42,643 nt of DNA from Gemmatimonadota bacterium (GCA_031127095.1 JARIEX010000012.1:1-42643); one strand, 5' to 3'. Shown: positions 1 through 10,115, numbered from the stretch's first letter. Notes: a model not told the origin generated them from the letters alone. Program-made: numbers and translations.

Positions 1-67
1 CACGGGGCCACGGCGCGTAGTCTGCGCGCCGCATGCCCTGTGCAGCCGCCCATAGCGGAGTGACTGC

Positions 68-3000
68 ATGAGCACTGAAGCGGGGACCGGCGTCAAGCGC
101 CGAGACTTCCTCAAGATCCTAGGCGCCACGAGCGCGACCACCGCCGTGGTGGGCTGTTCCTCCGAAAAGGTGGGCAAGCTCATCCCGTACGTGGCGTCTC
201 CTGACAACACCGTGCCCGGCGTGTCGCAGTATTACGCGACCACCTGCCGCGAGTGCGCCACGGCCTGCGGCGTCATGGCCGAGGTCCGCGACGGACGACC
301 GATCAAGTTGGACGGGAATCCTGATCACGCGATGAGCCGGGGAGCGATCTGCTCCACCGGCCTGTCGGCGGTCCAGGGCCTGTACAACCCCGATCGCTAT
401 CGCTCGCCGATGGTCCGCGAGGGCAACGCCCTCAAGCCCATCACCTGGGACAAGGCGTACGAGCTGCTCGCCCAGAAGATCGGCGAGGTCAAGAGCCGTT
501 CGCAGGCATCCGGCGTCGTGTTCGTCAACCAGCACGAGTCGGGCACCTTCCCGGGCTTCCTCGACCAGTGGTTGTCGGCGCAGGGCATGCCGGCGCACCT
601 CAGCGTCGATGCGCTGGCGCCCATGGCGACCATCGCGGCCAACCAGAAGGCATACGGCGCATCGTGGCCGGCCCTCGACTTTGGCGCGGCCAAGCTGGTC
701 ATCAGCTTCGGTGCCGATTTCCTCGACGGCTGGGGGCACAGTGTGCCGCAGCAGCTCGACTGGGCCGATGCGCGCGCCAAGCTCGACGGCGCACCGCGAC
801 TGGTCTACGTCGGCGCGCGCCGCTCGCTCACCGGCCTGAACGCCGATCAGTGGATCGCGGCCAAGCCCGGCAGCGAAATGGAGATCTGCGCGGCCCTCAC
901 GGGCAGCGGCACGATGGCCGCCGCGGCCGATGCGTCGGGTGTGCCTGTGGCCACCCTCGAGGCGCTCGCCAAGGCGATCACCGCGGCCGGGTCGGGTGTC
1001 ATGGCCATTGGTGGCATGACCACCGCCAACGCCACCGAGTGCGGCGTGATGCTCGCGGAGATCAACAAGAAGGCCGGCGCGGTCGGAACCACGATCAAGC
1101 CGGCGGCGGGACACGGCGGGTACAATGGTCTCGCCTCCTACGCCGATCTGGCCGGTGCGGTCGAGCGCATGAATGCGGGCACGGTACCGCTCGCGTTCGT
1201 GCGCGGCGCCAACCCGGCCCACACCATGCCCAAGTCCGCCGGGTTCGCCGCGGCCTTCGCCAAGGTGCCGTTCAAGGTGGCGTTCACGTCGGTCCCCGAT
1301 GAAACCGCGCAGCTGTGCGATCTCATCCTGCCGGACAACCACTGGCTGGAAAGCTGGGGCGACGCCGTCAGCGTCACGGGTCAGGTTGGGCTGCAGCAGC
1401 CCACGCTCGAGCCGGTGTTCGACACGAAGGCCACCGCCGACGTGCTCATCGCACTCGCCAAGAAAGATCAGGCCCTCGCGGCCAAGTACACGGCCGCCGA
1501 CTATCGCGGCTGGTTCATCAGCAAGTTCCCCGGTGGTGGCGCCGCGTTCACCACGGCGCTCACCAAGGCGTCGATCGCCGGATCGCCCCTGGTGGCCACC
1601 GCGTCGCGGACGCTCTCGGCCACGCCGAAAGCGGCCGACGCCGGTGCCGGCGAGTACTTCGTGCACGTCTATCCGTCTCCGACGCTCGGCGACGGACGCG
1701 GCGCGAACAAGCCGTGGCTCCAGGAACTCCCCGATCCCGTCACCAAGATCGCGTGGCAGTCGTGGGTTGAAGTCCATCCCACCACGTTCAAGAAGCTCGC
1801 CCTCGTCGAAGGGCAGCATCTGACCGTCGAAACGGCCGCCGGCAAGATCACCGCGCCGGTGTATCGCTACATGGGCGTGCGTCCGGACACCGTGGCCATT
1901 TCGCTCGGCCTCGGTCACACGGCGTACGGCCGGTTCGCGCAGAATGTCGGCATCAACGGGTACGACCTGCTCGCCAGCGGATGGGACGCCTCCGGCGCAC
2001 TCACCCTCTCCGGCGCCAAGGGCAAGGTCACCGTGGCGGCGGAAACGTCGCAGCTGGTCACCACCGAAGGCTCCGCCCGTCAGCATGGGCGCGGCATCGG
2101 ACAGGCCATGTCGCTCGCGGCGCTGCTTGGACAGGAAGCCGAGGAGGGCGGGCATGCCGAACACGACATCCCCGGTCTCCCGTCGCAGGACTTCAAGGCC
2201 GGTCTCAAGTCACCCATCGCGGCCGACGCCCAGGGTGAGTTTGCCAATCCCGAGGGCAAGGACACGGGGATGTACGATCCCCAGCACTCGAGCAAGATGG
2301 AGAAGCGCCGCTGGGCGATGACCATCGACCTCGCGCGCTGCACCGGTTGCTCGGCCTGCGTCACGGCGTGCTACAGCGAAAACAACATTCCCACGGTGGG
2401 GGCGCCGTATCAGGGACGTGCCCTCAGCCCGACCACGTGGGATGAACGTCCGGGCGCGAACATCATCAAGGGCCGTGAAATGGCCTGGATCCGCCTCGAG
2501 CGTTACTACGAAGGCAACGAGAACACGGAGAACGAGTTCTCGCCCGACTTCGACACGCGCTTCGTGCCCATGATGTGTCAGCACTGCGGCAATGCGCCGT
2601 GCGAGCCGGTGTGCCCCGTGTACGCCACGTACCACTCGCCCGACGGCCTCAACGTGCAGGTGTACAACCGCTGCGTCGGCACGCGCTACTGCAGTAACAA
2701 CTGCCCGTACAAGGTCCGCTACTTCAACTGGTTCGGTTACGGCGAACCGGAGCGCAAGCAGTACGCGTGGCCGGAGCCGATGCACTGGGCGCTCAACCCC
2801 GACGTCACCGTGCGTGGCAAGGGCGTCATGGAGAAGTGCACGTTCTGCGTGCAGCGTATCCGTGAGGCCGAACACCGCGCGCGTGCCGAAGGACGCGAAG
2901 TGCAGGCCGACGAGTTCACGACCGCCTGCTCGCAGGCATGCCCGTCGCGCGCCATCGTCTTCGGTGACGCGGCCGACGAAAACTGGACCGTAGCGAAGCT

Positions 3001-3112
3001 CGCCTATGACCGTCGTGCCTACCACGTGTTCGAGGAACTGAACACGTACACCGCCGTGGTCTATCTCAAGAAGGTCAACTATCCGGCGCCGGCCTCCCCG
3101 GCGCAGGCCTGA
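68..3112 (+). CDS. actB: Alternative complex III iron-sulfur subunit ActB
   Basis: ActB is the large periplasmic subunit of alternative complex III, which oxidises membrane quinol and passes electrons to cytochrome c or directly to a terminal oxidase. The 1014-residue protein starts with a Tat signal (RRDFLKILG, about residues 11-19). It continues with a molybdopterin-oxidoreductase-like region (about 50-700) and a ferredoxin-like region (about 750-1000). The first region keeps a CxxCxxxC cluster motif near residue 60. The second has four cysteine groups: CTGCSACVTAC from C758, CQHCGNAPCEPVC, CVGTRYCSNNC from C869, and CTFC paired with CSQAC. In the third group Thr872 replaces a cysteine, the pattern expected for a [3Fe-4S] cluster. 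The start has GGAG at 57-60, 7 nt upstream. ActC follows after 11 nt. The family call is very secure; cofactor occupancy of the first region is not visible from sequence. Confidence 0.95.
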   Translation: MSTEAGTGVKRRDFLKILGATSATTAVVGCSSEKVGKLIPYVASPDNTVPGVSQYYATTCRECATACGVMAEVRDGRPIKLDGNPDHAMSRGAICSTGLSAVQGLYNPDRYRSPMVREGNALKPITWDKAYELLAQKIGEVKSRSQASGVVFVNQHESGTFPGFLDQWLSAQGMPAHLSVDALAPMATIAANQKAYGASWPALDFGAAKLVISFGADFLDGWGHSVPQQLDWADARAKLDGAPRLVYVGARRSLTGLNADQWIAAKPGSEMEICAALTGSGTMAAAADASGVPVATLEALAKAITAAGSGVMAIGGMTTANATECGVMLAEINKKAGAVGTTIKPAAGHGGYNGLASYADLAGAVERMNAGTVPLAFVRGANPAHTMPKSAGFAAAFAKVPFKVAFTSVPDETAQLCDLILPDNHWLESWGDAVSVTGQVGLQQPTLEPVFDTKATADVLIALAKKDQALAAKYTAADYRGWFISKFPGGGAAFTTALTKASIAGSPLVATASRTLSATPKAADAGAGEYFVHVYPSPTLGDGRGANKPWLQELPDPVTKIAWQSWVEVHPTTFKKLALVEGQHLTVETAAGKITAPVYRYMGVRPDTVAISLGLGHTAYGRFAQNVGINGYDLLASGWDASGALTLSGAKGKVTVAAETSQLVTTEGSARQHGRGIGQAMSLAALLGQEAEEGGHAEHDIPGLPSQDFKAGLKSPIAADAQGEFANPEGKDTGMYDPQHSSKMEKRRWAMTIDLARCTGCSACVTACYSENNIPTVGAPYQGRALSPTTWDERPGANIIKGREMAWIRLERYYEGNENTENEFSPDFDTRFVPMMCQHCGNAPCEPVCPVYATYHSPDGLNVQVYNRCVGTRYCSNNCPYKVRYFNWFGYGEPERKQYAWPEPMHWALNPDVTVRGKGVMEKCTFCVQRIREAEHRARAEGREVQADEFTTACSQACPSRAIVFGDAADENWTVAKLAYDRRAYHVFEELNTYTAVVYLKKVNYPAPASPAQA

Positions 3113-3123
3113 GGGCGTCGCGC

Positions 3124-4526
<1,403 letters not shown>

Positions 4527-4527
<1 letters not shown>

Positions 4528-5027
4528 TGCAAGGTGTTGTCGGAGCATTCCACGAGATCGACACGACGGTCGCGGCCATCAACGATCTCAAGAAGAAGAA
4601 GCTCGGCGATGTCACGGTCTACTCGCCGACCATCCGCCACGAACTCGATCACGCCATCGATGCCCCGCAGAGCGTCGTCCGCCGGTTTACGCTGGTGGGC
4701 GGTCTCCTCGGTGTCAGCTTCGGCTACTGGGTCGCCATCTGGTCGTCCAACTACTGGCCCCTCGTGGTCGGTGGCAAAGCGATCGCCTCGTGGATTCCCT
4801 ACACCATCATCGGATTCGAAGTGATGGTGCTCGTTGGCGCCCTGTCCACGGTCGCCGGTATGTTCATCAATTCGCGCATTCCGCGCCTCAGCTCGACCTC
4901 GGGATACGACACCAGATTCTCGGGTGGGTATTTCGGCATCTTCATCGCCTGCGACGCCAGCAAGGCCGGTCAGGCGGAAGAACTGCTGCGCCATCACGGT
5001 GCAGTGGAGGTGCGGCGTGAAGCCTGA
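4527..5027 (+). CDS. actD: Alternative complex III subunit ActD (DUF3341)
   Basis: ActD is a small membrane subunit of alternative complex III. The 166-residue protein opens with a soluble domain (QGVVGAFHEIDTTVAAINDLKKKKLGDVTVYSPT), typical of DUF3341. Two transmembrane helices follow at about residues 55-80 and 95-120, then a soluble C-terminal tail ending AVEVRREA. The frame stays open upstream to 4422, but the ATG at 4527 is chosen. It gives the usual family length, begins with the conserved domain and overlaps the actC stop codon by one base. The 3' end overlaps the likely GTG start of actE by 11 nt. Confidence 0.92.
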
Positions 5028-5877
5028 GCCCATGTTCGTCATGACTTCTGTGGTTGCGCGCGCGTCGCGCCTCGCGGTGGCCCTCGTGCTCCCCTTCTCG
5101 TTCGGGGCGTGCACCTGGTTTACCGACTTCAAGAACCAGCCCCGTATCGAGCCGTGGGAGCCCCTCTCCCAGAACGACGCCGACTCGCTGGTGCCGCCAC
5201 GCGGCAACCCGCAGTTCAGCGTGCCGGTGCAGGGCACCGCGGTTGCCGGTTACCAGATTTCGTACGCGCCGCTGCCGCAGGTGATCGATTCCTTCGCAGC
5301 CGTTCCCAACCCGCATCCGGTCACCGATGCGTCGCTGCAGAACGGCAAGAAGAACTATCAGATCAACTGTGCCGTCTGTCACGGCAACGCCGGCGACGCC
5401 AACGGCGGTCTCAAGAAGGTCAATCCGGCGTACGGCTGGAGTCCCAGCCTGCTCACCGAGTCGGCCAAGGGACGCTCGGACGGCTACATCTACGGCATGC
5501 TCCGAAACGGCCGCGGTATCATGCCCAGCTACAACCGCATCGAAGAAGCGGACCGCTGGGATGTGATCAACTATGTGCGGGCCCTGCAGGGTAAGCTGAC
5601 CGTGGCCGCCGACACCATGCTGATCGGGTACCCCGGTCAGAACGGCACCACGGTGCCGGGACCGACGCTCACCGCGCCGAACGTTCCGTCGCGGTATCTC
5701 CACCCCACGCAGCAGCCGACGCCCGGGTCTTCGGGCATCAACTCGGCCACCTACAAGGGCAACAACGACAACGACACCATGCGCAAGCTGCATGGCGCTC
5801 CGCACTCGGAAAAGGCTCCGGCGGGTGAGACGACCAAGGCCGGTGCGCCGGCCGAGAGCAAGGAGAAGCACGAGTGA
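5017..5877 (+). CDS. actE: Alternative complex III monoheme cytochrome c subunit ActE
   Basis: ActE is the membrane-anchored monoheme cytochrome c of alternative complex III and probably hands electrons onward from ActB/ActA. The 286-residue protein has a lipoprotein-like signal (LAVALVLPFSFGAC, about residues 20-33). It has one heme c site, CAVCH (residues 118-122), and a probable distal methionine in GIMPSYNR. A low-complexity, Ala/Pro/Glu/Lys-rich tail follows. The start is a choice: GTG at 5017 has a strong GGAGG at 5006-5010 with a 6-nt spacer, while ATG at 5032 and ATG at 5041 are in frame with weaker upstream sequences. The 3' end overlaps actF by 4 nt (GTGA). Confidence 0.9.
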   Translation: MKPEPMFVMTSVVARASRLAVALVLPFSFGACTWFTDFKNQPRIEPWEPLSQNDADSLVPPRGNPQFSVPVQGTAVAGYQISYAPLPQVIDSFAAVPNPHPVTDASLQNGKKNYQINCAVCHGNAGDANGGLKKVNPAYGWSPSLLTESAKGRSDGYIYGMLRNGRGIMPSYNRIEEADRWDVINYVRALQGKLTVAADTMLIGYPGQNGTTVPGPTLTAPNVPSRYLHPTQQPTPGSSGINSATYKGNNDNDTMRKLHGAPHSEKAPAGETTKAGAPAESKEKHE

Positions 5878-7202
5878 GCCAGCACTACCACTACCCGGAG
5901 CGCGCTGAGTTCGCCAAGCGCCTGTCCGCCAAGTCGGTACCGGGCGGCATCAAGACGGCGGCGCTCGGCGCCGCTGTGGTCGGCATCGCCGTATTCGTCT
6001 TCGGCCTGTTCACCAACGCTGACCGCGCCTGGCAGGCGTTGCACTTCAACTGGCTGTTCTTCGCCACGATCTCGTCGGCTGGTGTGGCCTTCGCCTCGGT
6101 CCAGCGCATTGTCACGGCGCGCTGGTCCCGCCCCATTGTTCGCTTTGCCGAAGGCTACGTCGCCTTCATGCCGGTCGCGTTCGTGATCCTGCTCGCCATC
6201 CTCTTTGGCAGCGGCGATCACATCTTCACGTGGGCCGGTCGTGAAACGATCACGGTGGCGGAGAAGGCACGGTATCTCTCCCCCGGCTGGTTCCTGTTCC
6301 GCGGCGTCTTCTTCTTCGGCGCCCTCACGCTGCTCCAGTTGCTCTTTGTGTACCACTCCGTCCGCATGGACGTCGCGGTCCTCCCGGAGTACGGAGCCAA
6401 GTGGGCCGCCGGTCTGCGCGCCAAGATGCGTGCCGGCTTCGGGGATGAGCGGCGCGAGCTGCACACCCAGCATTCCCTCATGGGGAAGCTTGGCATCGCG
6501 GTCTGCATCGCGTTCGTGGTCGGCTGGTGTTTCATGGCGTGGGACTACTCCATGAGCATCTCGCTGCACTTCCAGCAGACGATGTACGCGTGGATCGTGT
6601 TCATGGGCGCGTGGCTCAACATGATCATGTCGCTCTCGCTCCTCACGATGTGGTGGCGGAAGCACCTCCAGGCAGACGATCTCGTCACCATGGACCACTT
6701 CTGGGATCTCGGGAAGCTCTGCTTCGCGTTCACGGCGTTCTTTGGCTACATCAGCTTCAGCCAGTATCTGGTGATCTGGTACGGCAACCTGCCGGAAGAG
6801 ACGCACTTCTACCGTCTGCGTCTCTCGGGCGTGTGGAAGCCGGTCACGCAACTCATTCCCATCCTCGTGTTTGTGCTGCCGTTCTTCGGGCTCATCTCGA
6901 AGGCTGCCAAGGTGTATCTGCCCACGTTCGTGCTCTTCGCCGTGTGCAGCCTCCTCGGCATCTACCTGCATCGCTACATCGAGATCTATCCGTCCATCTA
7001 CGGTGAGGCCACCAGCCTGCCGTTCGGACTCCAGGAAATCGGAACCACCGTCGGCTTCCTCGGTCTCTGGGCGTTCTGCTACTTCTCGTTCATGGACGCC
7101 TTCCCGGTCATGCGTGTGTTCATGATGACCACGCCGGCCAAGGACGAAGTGCAGGTGCCGGTTGATGCGCGTACCATGGAACCGCTGCCCGCGCACGAGT
7201 AG
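5874..7202 (+). CDS. actF: Alternative complex III membrane subunit ActF
   Basis: ActF is the second large membrane subunit of alternative complex III, homologous to ActC (NrfD family). It is a 442-residue polytopic protein with about ten hydrophobic segments, between about residue 25 and 425. Its loops contain the conserved-looking HSLMGKLGIAVC, WDYSMSISLHFQQTMYAW and DHFWDLGKLCFAFTAFFGY stretches. Translation starts at a GTG whose bases overlap the actE TGA. A strong intrinsic terminator lies 24 nt downstream, so the operon ends here. No actG or cytochrome oxidase genes follow directly, unlike some characterised act operons. Confidence 0.93.
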   Translation: MSQHYHYPERAEFAKRLSAKSVPGGIKTAALGAAVVGIAVFVFGLFTNADRAWQALHFNWLFFATISSAGVAFASVQRIVTARWSRPIVRFAEGYVAFMPVAFVILLAILFGSGDHIFTWAGRETITVAEKARYLSPGWFLFRGVFFFGALTLLQLLFVYHSVRMDVAVLPEYGAKWAAGLRAKMRAGFGDERRELHTQHSLMGKLGIAVCIAFVVGWCFMAWDYSMSISLHFQQTMYAWIVFMGAWLNMIMSLSLLTMWWRKHLQADDLVTMDHFWDLGKLCFAFTAFFGYISFSQYLVIWYGNLPEETHFYRLRLSGVWKPVTQLIPILVFVLPFFGLISKAAKVYLPTFVLFAVCSLLGIYLHRYIEIYPSIYGEATSLPFGLQEIGTTVGFLGLWAFCYFSFMDAFPVMRVFMMTTPAKDEVQVPVDARTMEPLPAHE

Positions 7203-7225
7203 TCGCGGCAGCACACCGGTGGACG

Positions 7226-7266
7226 AGCGGGCGAGCACCTGTCGGTGTTCGCCCGCTTTTGGTTTT
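7226..7266 (+). terminator. Intrinsic terminator of the act operon
   Basis: A 9-bp stem (AGCGGGCGA at 7226-7234 pairing with TCGCCCGCT at 7249-7257) is extended inward by CACC/GGTG around a TGTC loop. The stem is followed by TTTTGGTTTT. It lies 24 nt after the actF stop codon. Confidence 0.9.
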
Positions 7267-7279
7267 CACGCTGGAGAGA

Positions 7280-7308
7280 TTGGCGCGTGGCGACGAAGTG
7301 ATTATTCT
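7280..7308 (+). promoter_or_regulatory. Candidate sigma-70-type promoter of the tRNA-Ala gene
   Basis: TTGGCG (7280-7285) and TATTCT (7303-7308) are separated by 17 nt. Each matches the consensus hexamer at four of six positions. Transcription would begin near 7315, about 15 nt before the mature tRNA 5' end. Read by eye only. Confidence 0.5.
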
Positions 7309-7329
7309 TCCGGTGTGCGTGGGACATTC

Positions 7330-7402
7330 GGGGCGTTAGCTCAGCTGGGAGAGCGCGCGCTTTGCAAGCGTGAGGTCATCGGTTCGATCCCGATACGCTC
7401 CA
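7330..7402 (+). tRNA. tRNA-Ala (anticodon TGC)
   Basis: The 73-nt sequence folds as a complete cloverleaf. The acceptor stem is GGGGCGT/ACGCTCC with one G-U pair, followed by discriminator A (7402). The D-arm contains AGCTCAGCTGGGAGAGC. The anticodon loop is TTTGCAA with TGC at 7363-7365, and the T-arm carries GGTTCGATCC. CCA is not encoded (ACTC follows). The gene stands alone between the act terminator and a second strong hairpin. No rRNA genes accompany it, although this tRNA often lies in rRNA spacers. Confidence 0.97.
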
Positions 7403-7425
7403 CTCGAAGTCAGCGAGATCAACAC

Positions 7426-7467
7426 ACGAGAAAGGCGCCCCATCATGCGAGAGGGCGCCTTTCTCGT
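7426..7467. terminator. Perfect 15-bp hairpin, probable bidirectional terminator
   Basis: ACGAGAAAGGCGCCC (7426-7440) is the exact reverse complement of GGGCGCCTTTCTCGT (7453-7467), with a 12-nt loop. It lies between the tRNA on the plus strand and the 3' end of the hydrolase gene on the minus strand. The T/A-rich outer stem gives a T-rich 3' arm on both strands, although no long T-run follows. Dual termination is inferred from the placement. Confidence 0.75.
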
Positions 7468-7486
7468 ACCCCGTGAGAATCAGCGC

Positions 7487-8404
7487 CTAGCCGTTGCGCA
7501 CGAATGCGCCGACGCGATCCACCACCACGCTGTCCGACCGGCTCACCCGTGCGAAGGCACCCACGGTAGCCCCATGCTCTCCGGGCACCCACAATTCCTC
7601 CACACGCCCGCCCACCGATCGGAGGTGCGCGGCGAGCGACGTCGTGTTCCGTGGCCGTACGGTCGTGTCGTCGCGCCCCATCACCAGCAGCGACGGTGGC
7701 GAAGCCGCGGTCGCAAAATGCACCGGCTGCGCATCGTATTCGCGCTCGGCCGGTCCGGCAAACGTCGCGCGCAGCAGATCGGAGTCGAGGACGAAATCGT
7801 AGGGGCCAGACAAGCCGATGTATCCCGTCACATTGGACGTCGACAGCTGGTGCGCCGCGAGGTAGCGCGCGTCGTAGCAGAGCAGCGCCGCAATGTGCGC
7901 ACCGGCGCTGTGCCCCATCACGAACACCCGCCTCGGGTCGCCGCCCCACGCGGCAACGCGCGCGTGCGCGTGCGCAAACGCCTGCGCCACGTCCTGCACG
8001 AACCCCGGGAAGCGCTGCTCCGGCATCAGGCCGTAGTTCGGGAGCACCGCGATGAACCCGAGCTGGGCCAGTGCTTGGCCGACGAAGCGATAGAGGGACT
8101 TGTCGCCGCTCTGCCAGCTGCCGCCGTGCACGAACATCACCACGGGGCGCGCCTCGCCCAGCGGCGTCGCGGCCGGTCGGTACACGTCGTACTGCTGTCG
8201 TGGCGCGGTGCCGTAGGCCGATTCCGACACGGACGCGTCGCCATTCTCGATCAGGTTGGCGGCGCCCAGCAGAATGTTTACCCAGCCGGCCGTGCGCACG
8301 CCGGCGGCGGTCACGAGTCCGGCCGCGCCGAGCCCGACGATCCGGCGTCGATCGAGCATCGGGAGCTTGCGGGTGCCCCCGGCGGCCACATCATCCAGCG
8401 CCAT
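7487..8404 (-). CDS. Alpha/beta-hydrolase (carboxylesterase-like), exported or membrane-anchored
   Basis: This is a 305-residue alpha/beta-hydrolase of the esterase/lipase (BD-FAE/Aes-like) type. The HGGSW motif would form the oxyanion hole, GHSAG carries the nucleophilic serine, and GRDD and EHGAT supply the acid and histidine. The N-terminus has a Tat-like or anchor sequence (DRRRIVGLGAAGLVTAAG), so the enzyme probably acts outside the cytoplasm. The frame is open to 8569, but ATG at 8404 is chosen because it starts 2 nt after the stop of the upstream cyanophycinase gene; an in-frame ATG lies 16 codons later. The substrate is unknown; carboxylesters or peptide esters are typical of the family. 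Confidence 0.85.
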   Translation of the reverse strand: MALDDVAAGGTRKLPMLDRRRIVGLGAAGLVTAAGVRTAGWVNILLGAANLIENGDASVSESAYGTAPRQQYDVYRPAATPLGEARPVVMFVHGGSWQSGDKSLYRFVGQALAQLGFIAVLPNYGLMPEQRFPGFVQDVAQAFAHAHARVAAWGGDPRRVFVMGHSAGAHIAALLCYDARYLAAHQLSTSNVTGYIGLSGPYDFVLDSDLLRATFAGPAEREYDAQPVHFATAASPPSLLVMGRDDTTVRPRNTTSLAAHLRSVGGRVEELWVPGEHGATVGAFARVSRSDSVVVDRVGAFVRNG

Positions 8405-8406
8405 GC

Positions 8407-9519
8407 TCAGTAGATCGTCGTCTTGGACGAGGACAGCACGCCCGAGGACACGCTGAGCGTGTAGGGTGTCGCACCGCTCACCGACCACGAGGCAAGGTTG
8501 GCCGACTGTCCCACCGGCACGCGCACCGTCGTGACCGGGGTGTAGGTCAGCGGAACGCCGGCCGTACACACCCGGGTCGCGCTGCTCGTGACACTCAGCA
8601 GATACGCCCCGTTGCCGGCACCGAACACGGTACCGACTCCAGCGGCGGTCACACCCATCGCCGACAACTCGTCCACGCCCAGGCCGCGCGGCGCGGTGGC
8701 CGTGCCATCCTGCTGGAGGCGCGCCAGAAACGTGGCGAGTCGTCCCATTCGGTCACGCACCACGAAATGCGAGTCGGTGATCAGGTTGCTCAGGACCGGT
8801 ACGGTGAACAGCGCCCGCGTCAGCGTGACGGAGGCGTCGTACGGGTTGGCCATCACCGTCGAGGACACGGACGATGCGTTGAACGCGGCGTAGACATACG
8901 GCCCAAGAACGGCGAGACCGGCGCTCGTGCCACCGACCGGGTACCCCGCGGCCACGCGCGCATTCACGGCGGTCTGCAGCGCAGTGCCAGTCCACAGGTT
9001 CACGTAGGTGGACTGATCACCGCCCGCGATAAAGACCACCTCGGCCTTCGTAATCGCATTGCGCACGTATTCGCTGCTGGCCCCCGCCACCGATGAGATC
9101 ACGATACTCGTGACCGAGTTGGCACCGAAGTTCAGGAGGTATTTGTTGTAGCTGTTGGTCCCGCTGGTGCGGAGGACCACCACATCGCCGTATTTCAGCG
9201 TCCCGCGCGCGCCCCCCTGCGCCAGCAGCCACCGCATACCCGCATCGCTGTCCGTACCGCCGCCAGCGAGCAACACCCCGCCCAGTGGTGTCGTCTGCAC
9301 GTCGATGGTGCTTCCGGAGACATACGCCGTGTATCCGAGGTTGACCTTCGCCGCCGCCGCGCGAAGCGCTTCGACAGGGGCCCCGTGAAGTGGCGCCGCT
9401 GGTGCGACTGTGTCGCCACACGCGACGAGCGACAGTGTCAGGAAGAGCGATGGAACGAGAACATGTGACATGGACCGGCGACCGGAAGAGGGCACAGCGC
9501 GCACGACCCAGCGCTCCAT
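8407..9519 (-). CDS. Cyanophycinase-like peptidase S51, putative lipoprotein
   Basis: Members of peptidase family S51 hydrolyse cyanophycin or dipeptides using a catalytic serine. The protein shows the expected GGVLLAGGGTDSDAG start of the fold, VVFIAGGDQSTYV, and the GGTSAG nucleophile motif. These are followed by DSHFVVRDRMGRLATFLAR and GVDELSAM. An N-terminal LFLTLSLVAC suggests lipoprotein processing, so the enzyme would act outside the cytoplasm like secreted cyanophycinases. ATG at 9519 includes a basic n-region; ATG at 9471 gives a shorter signal without basic residues. Neither has a convincing ribosome-binding site. A hydrolase gene follows after 2 nt, so the two are co-transcribed. 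No cyanophycin synthetase is seen in the window. Confidence 0.85.
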   Translation of the reverse strand: MERWVVRAVPSSGRRSMSHVLVPSLFLTLSLVACGDTVAPAAPLHGAPVEALRAAAAKVNLGYTAYVSGSTIDVQTTPLGGVLLAGGGTDSDAGMRWLLAQGGARGTLKYGDVVVLRTSGTNSYNKYLLNFGANSVTSIVISSVAGASSEYVRNAITKAEVVFIAGGDQSTYVNLWTGTALQTAVNARVAAGYPVGGTSAGLAVLGPYVYAAFNASSVSSTVMANPYDASVTLTRALFTVPVLSNLITDSHFVVRDRMGRLATFLARLQQDGTATAPRGLGVDELSAMGVTAAGVGTVFGAGNGAYLLSVTSSATRVCTAGVPLTYTPVTTVRVPVGQSANLASWSVSGATPYTLSVSSGVLSSSKTTIY

Positions 9520-9638
9520 GAATATAGTGCGTCTTGGGCCGACGAATCGGAACTGACGGAGTCGGCCACGTCGTTGTAGTAGGGTTACGCCGACAGCCAC
9601 CCAACGCGGCCTTTTCTCGTCACCCGTTTTCCCTTCTC

Positions 9639-10115
9639 ATGTCATCGACCACTGCGCCGGTTCAGGCCGGCACTGAAGCGCCTGATTTCACGCTCCCCTC
9701 CACCTCGGGGGAGACGGTCACGCTTTCGTCCTTCCGCGGGCAGAAGCACGTGCTGTTGGCGTTCTTCCCGGCGGCCTTCAGCAGCGTGTGCACCACCGAG
9801 TTCTGCGCCCTCAGCGACGACTTCGATGCGTTCTCCAGCGCCGACGTGCAGGTACTCCCCATCTCCGTCGACAACGTGCCGTCGTTGACGGAGTTCCGCG
9901 ACAAGCATGCGATGCGCCTCGAACTGCTGTCGGACTTCAAGCGCGAGGTCGCCACCGCCTACGGGGTCTTCTTGCCGAGCTACCTGGTCGCCAATCGCGC
10001 CTATTTTCTGATCGATCAGACCGGGATCGTCCGCTGGGCGCACGTGGAGGAGCATCCTGGGTACAAGCGCGAGAATGCCGAAATCCTCGCGGCCATCGGC
10101 GCGTTGAGCACCTGA
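9639..10115 (+). CDS. Peroxiredoxin (AhpE/Bcp-like)
   Basis: This is a 158-residue thiol peroxidase of the AhpC/TSA superfamily that reduces hydrogen peroxide or organic hydroperoxides. The active-site stretch PAAFSSVCTTEFC has the peroxidatic Cys51 in a PxxxSxxC context and a second cysteine at 56. ISVDNVPS, DFKREVATAYGV and FLIDQTGIVRW match the family. It lacks a signal peptide and is probably cytoplasmic. The frame opens at 9534, but ATG at 9639 matches family length and begins just before the fold (APDFTLPSTSG). It is divergent from the cyanophycinase gene. The electron donor is not indicated by the neighbours. Confidence 0.92.
   Translation: MSSTTAPVQAGTEAPDFTLPSTSGETVTLSSFRGQKHVLLAFFPAAFSSVCTTEFCALSDDFDAFSSADVQVLPISVDNVPSLTEFRDKHAMRLELLSDFKREVATAYGVFLPSYLVANRAYFLIDQTGIVRWAHVEEHPGYKRENAEILAAIGALST

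Noticed and set aside
1-63. Possible 3' end of actA in frame 1, ending with TGA at 61-63
   Set aside because: ActA usually precedes ActB, but all three frames end within 63 bases and no diagnostic heme motif is visible, so the frame cannot be chosen.
119-2164. 681-codon open frame antisense to actB
   Set aside because: Its product is Arg/Gly/His/Asp-rich without domains and it is fully covered by the clear actB gene. Long antisense frames are common in GC-rich DNA.
7330-7402. tRNA gene as an integration (attachment) site
   Set aside because: No integrase gene or duplicated tRNA 3' end was seen nearby.
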